Assembly: GCA_008501565.1 (NCBI GenBank)
Contig: QQUL01000332.1
Location: 1 to 6,845 of the forward strand
Reading direction: 5' to 3'
DNA length: 6,845 nucleotides
DNA from: Armatimonadota bacterium
GTDB lineage: Bacteria > Actinomycetota > Acidimicrobiia > Spongiisociales > UBA5794
The position numbers and the translations under genes are program-made. Position 1 is the stretch's first letter, and the number at the start of each line of letters is the position of its first letter. Positions 4,655-6,845 of the stretch are shown one piece after another. The notes beneath the pieces are model-generated. The model worked only from the letters and a program-made list of their open reading frames with translations, was not told the DNA's origin and ran no database searches.

Positions 4655-4683
4655 CAGACATCGAACATATGTTCGATTAGACT
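4655..4683 (+). promoter_or_regulatory. dnaE2 promoter, CAGACA-N17-TAGACT, leaderless
   Basis: CAGACA (4655-4660, four of six -35 matches) and TAGACT (4678-4683, TANNNT) are 17 nt apart. The -10 ends 6 nt before the ATG at 4690, placing transcription start on the start codon. No Shine-Dalgarno is visible. The LexA palindrome fills the -35/-10 spacer, so repressor and polymerase would compete directly. Confidence 0.5.
4660..4677. promoter_or_regulatory. LexA (SOS) box upstream of dnaE2
   Basis: ATCGAACATATGTTCGAT is a perfect 18-bp palindrome whose core CGAAC-N4-GTTCG fits the LexA operator known from Mycobacterium and Bacillus. It ends 12 nt before the dnaE2 ATG, a gene that is LexA-controlled in those actinobacteria where it has been studied. 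Sequence and gene context agree, so dnaE2 here is very probably repressed by LexA and induced by DNA damage. The start of the divergent ACT-domain gene is about 95 nt away, too far for obvious direct control. Confidence 0.88.
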
Positions 4684-4689
4684 GCACGG

Positions 4690-6845
4690 ATGAGTCGATA
4701 CGCTGAGCTGCATTGCCACACGAATTACTCGTTTCTCGACGGTGCATCCTGGGCAGGCGAACTCGTGGGACGGGCTGCCGAACTCGGGTATGAGGCGCTT
4801 GGCATCACCGACCACGACGGGTTCCGGGGTGCCGTCCAGGTGCATGCACACGCTTCGACCATTGGTCTTCCCGTTGTCTATGGAACCGAGATCGGCATGC
4901 CAAGCGACAGCCTCCCAACAAGCAGTCTCACCGCATCCGAGTCACCGGTCACGGCGCTTCTCGAACCGGTCGATGAGGCTGTTCCGATCACCGGTGCGGA
5001 TGACCTCACACGAAGAGGCCGCATTCGACGCATGCATGGAACCAAACCCACGGAACGGCGCAAGACCGACCACCTCGTACTACTCGCACCGGATCCCACC
5101 GGATACGCGGCGATCAGCAGGCTGGTGACACGAGGGCAATTCCGCGGCAGGAAAGATGCCCCGATCTACTCGTATCGTGACCTCGATGAAGCAGCCCGAG
5201 ACGGTTCTTTGGTGGCACTCTCGGGCTGCTGGCAGGGGGCCGTGCCACGCGCTGCGGCAAAAGGGGATCTGTTTCGTGCCCTGGAGGAGGCTTCTCACCT
5301 CAAGGACATCTTCGGTGACCGGTTCTTCATCGAGTTGACACACCACGGACTTCCTGTCGACGACGACCGCAACGACATCCTTGCGGAGGTCGCAGCACGA
5401 CTGTCCATTTCCACCGTTGCGACCAACAATGTTCACTACGCCCATCACCACGATGCCGATCTTGCAGAGGTGCTTGCAGCCATTGGAGGTCGGCGATCAC
5501 TCGAGGTTTCCGACGGATTCCGCCCTGCAACGGATCTCCGTCATCTGCGGACACCTGACGACATGGCTGCCAAGTTCTCGCGATACCCCGGTGCGGTCGA
5601 ACGAGCAGCTGACCTTGGCAAAACCTTGGCTTTCGATCTCGATCTCCTCACCCCTGAGCTTCCCGATTTTGCGATGCCGGGATCGTTCACCACCGAGGAC
5701 GAGTACCTGGCATCCCTCGTGTATGAAGGAGCAAGAGAGATCTATCCGGGATCAGAGGACGGCATCGATCCACAGGCACGTCGCAGGCTCGAACATGAAC
5801 TCGGGGTGATCGAGTCCCTCGGGTTTGCCGGCTATTTCCTCGTCGCATGGGACATCGTCCAGTTCGCCCGCAACCGTGACATCTACTGCCAGATCAGAGG
5901 TTCGGGCGCCGACTCGGCCGTGTGCCGCTGTCTCAAGGTCACCCGTGTTGATCCGATCAGGCTTGGCCTCCCCTTTGAACGATTCCTCTCTCACGAGCGA
6001 GGAAGACCACCTGACATCGATATCGATTTCGAAGCCGAACGACGCGAGGAAGTCATCCAATACTGCTATCGACGCTACGGGCGCGAACGGGCAGCAATGG
6101 TCGCAAACGTGATCACCTACCGTGCCAAGTCCGTCCTCCAGGACGTTGGCAAGGCTTTCGGGCTGACACAGGCGCAGGTCAACGGACTTACGAAGTATCT
6201 CGACACAAGGAACCCGAAAGCACTGAGAGAGGCTGTCGAGCTTCCGGCAGGTCTGACTGCAGATCACATCTATGACGTCTGTCATCGCCTCGACGGCTTT
6301 CCACGCCATCTCGGTATTCACTCAGGCGGCATGGTCATCACTCGACGCCCCTTGTGGGAGACCACCCCACTCGAATGGGGGAGGATGGCTGATCGTTCGG
6401 TACTCCAGTGGGACAAGAACGACACGGCAGCGATGGGTCTCGTCAAGTTCGATCTACTTGCCCTCGGTGCCCTCAACGCGTTGCATCTGTCGGTCGATCT
6501 CATCTCAGACTTCCATGGAATCGACGTCGATCTTGCATTGATTCCGCAGGAACCTGTTGTCTACGACATGCTTACGAGGGCAGACACGGTCGGGGTCTTT
6601 CAGGTGGAGTCGCGTGCGCAGATGGCGACACTTCCCAAGATGAAACCTCGCACGTTCTACGACCTCGCTGTTGAAGTCGCTCTCATCAGACCCGGCCCGA
6701 TCCAGGGCCAGTCCGTGCATCCGTACCTGCGTAGACGCAACGGTGAGGAGCCGGTCACCTATCTCCACCCATCCGCCGAACCGATTCTCGCCAAGACGCT
6801 TGGTGTCCCGATATTTCAAGAACAACTGATGGAGCTCGCGCGGGT
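4690..6845 (+). CDS. dnaE2: Error-prone DNA polymerase III alpha (DnaE2/ImuC), N-terminal 718 codons
   Basis: A C-family DNA polymerase of the DnaE2/ImuC type, used for damage-induced translesion synthesis and mutagenesis with ImuA/ImuB partners. The frame is open from ATG 4690 and leaves the window with no stop. Family members are about 1,050-1,100 residues, so roughly two thirds is present. The N-terminal PHP domain has HCH (8-10), TDHDG (40-44), GTE (65-67), ELTHHG (215-220) and TNNVHYA (245-251). The palm has RGSGADSAVC (403-412) and PPDIDIDF (440-447), whose last two Asp (444, 446) align with the catalytic pair of E. coli DnaE, with the third Asp at 588 in KFDLLALG. DnaE2-type marks are IHSGGMVITR, VLQWDKND and VANVITYRAKS. 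An Ile (402) replaces the first Gly of the usual GRGS. Residues 70-130 form a low-conservation PHP insertion. imuA and imuB are not adjacent upstream. Confidence 0.94.
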   Translation, partial: MSRYAELHCHTNYSFLDGASWAGELVGRAAELGYEALGITDHDGFRGAVQVHAHASTIGLPVVYGTEIGMPSDSLPTSSLTASESPVTALLEPVDEAVPITGADDLTRRGRIRRMHGTKPTERRKTDHLVLLAPDPTGYAAISRLVTRGQFRGRKDAPIYSYRDLDEAARDGSLVALSGCWQGAVPRAAAKGDLFRALEEASHLKDIFGDRFFIELTHHGLPVDDDRNDILAEVAARLSISTVATNNVHYAHHHDADLAEVLAAIGGRRSLEVSDGFRPATDLRHLRTPDDMAAKFSRYPGAVERAADLGKTLAFDLDLLTPELPDFAMPGSFTTEDEYLASLVYEGAREIYPGSEDGIDPQARRRLEHELGVIESLGFAGYFLVAWDIVQFARNRDIYCQIRGSGADSAVCRCLKVTRVDPIRLGLPFERFLSHERGRPPDIDIDFEAERREEVIQYCYRRYGRERAAMVANVITYRAKSVLQDVGKAFGLTQAQVNGLTKYLDTRNPKALREAVELPAGLTADHIYDVCHRLDGFPRHLGIHSGGMVITRRPLWETTPLEWGRMADRSVLQWDKNDTAAMGLVKFDLLALGALNALHLSVDLISDFHGIDVDLALIPQEPVVYDMLTRADTVGVFQVESRAQMATLPKMKPRTFYDLAVEVALIRPGPIQGQSVHPYLRRRNGEEPVTYLHPSAEPILAKTLGVPIFQEQLMELAR

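Overview
This GC-rich window reads as chromosomal DNA of an actinobacterium-like organism (Actinomycetota, possibly Acidimicrobiia or a relative). The grounds are the Tad/Flp-type pilus cluster layout, a DnaE2-type error-prone polymerase behind an actinobacterial/Bacillus-type LexA box, a luciferase-like (often F420-dependent) oxidoreductase, a tRNA without encoded CCA, and several genes that appear to be leaderless. The lineage is an inference; no marker gene fixes it.

Layout. Positions 1-1707 (+) hold the 3' end of a Tad-type pilus/secretion operon: the C-terminus of a T2SSF (TadB/TadC-like) membrane platform protein, a 54-aa Flp-like pilin, two TadE/TadF-like pseudopilins and a TadG/Rv3654c-like protein. 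The last genes overlap and are probably translationally coupled. Three of the four small proteins have a Gly|xxxxGlu prepilin-peptidase-like site before the membrane helix. Position 1757-2740 (+) is an unrecognised 327-aa cytoplasmic protein. Positions 2786-2875 (-) hold a tRNA with the class II (serine-type) body but a GAU (isoleucine) anticodon as I fold it. Positions 2920-3072 (+) look like a tiny stand-alone transcription unit: promoter, 15-codon ORF and strong hairpin. Then come two minus-strand genes, a luciferase-like oxidoreductase (3119-4129) and upstream of it a tandem-ACT-domain protein (4185-4565). A heptamer-periodic repeat lies at the 3' end of each. Finally, divergent from the ACT gene, dnaE2 starts at 4690 (+) and runs off the end of the window. 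A perfect LexA/SOS palindrome sits 13 nt before its start codon.

How it fits together. The pilus genes form one functional unit. dnaE2 is a damage-inducible translesion polymerase and its regulation is readable from the sequence. The rest is ordinary-looking accessory content. The observations most worth checking are the isotype-mismatched serine-type tRNA, the small transcription unit beside it, the recurring TANNNT-N6-start arrangement (leaderless mRNAs) at three genes, and the heptamer repeats that supply stop codons. I see no CRISPR array, insertion sequence, phage module or recognisable defence system.
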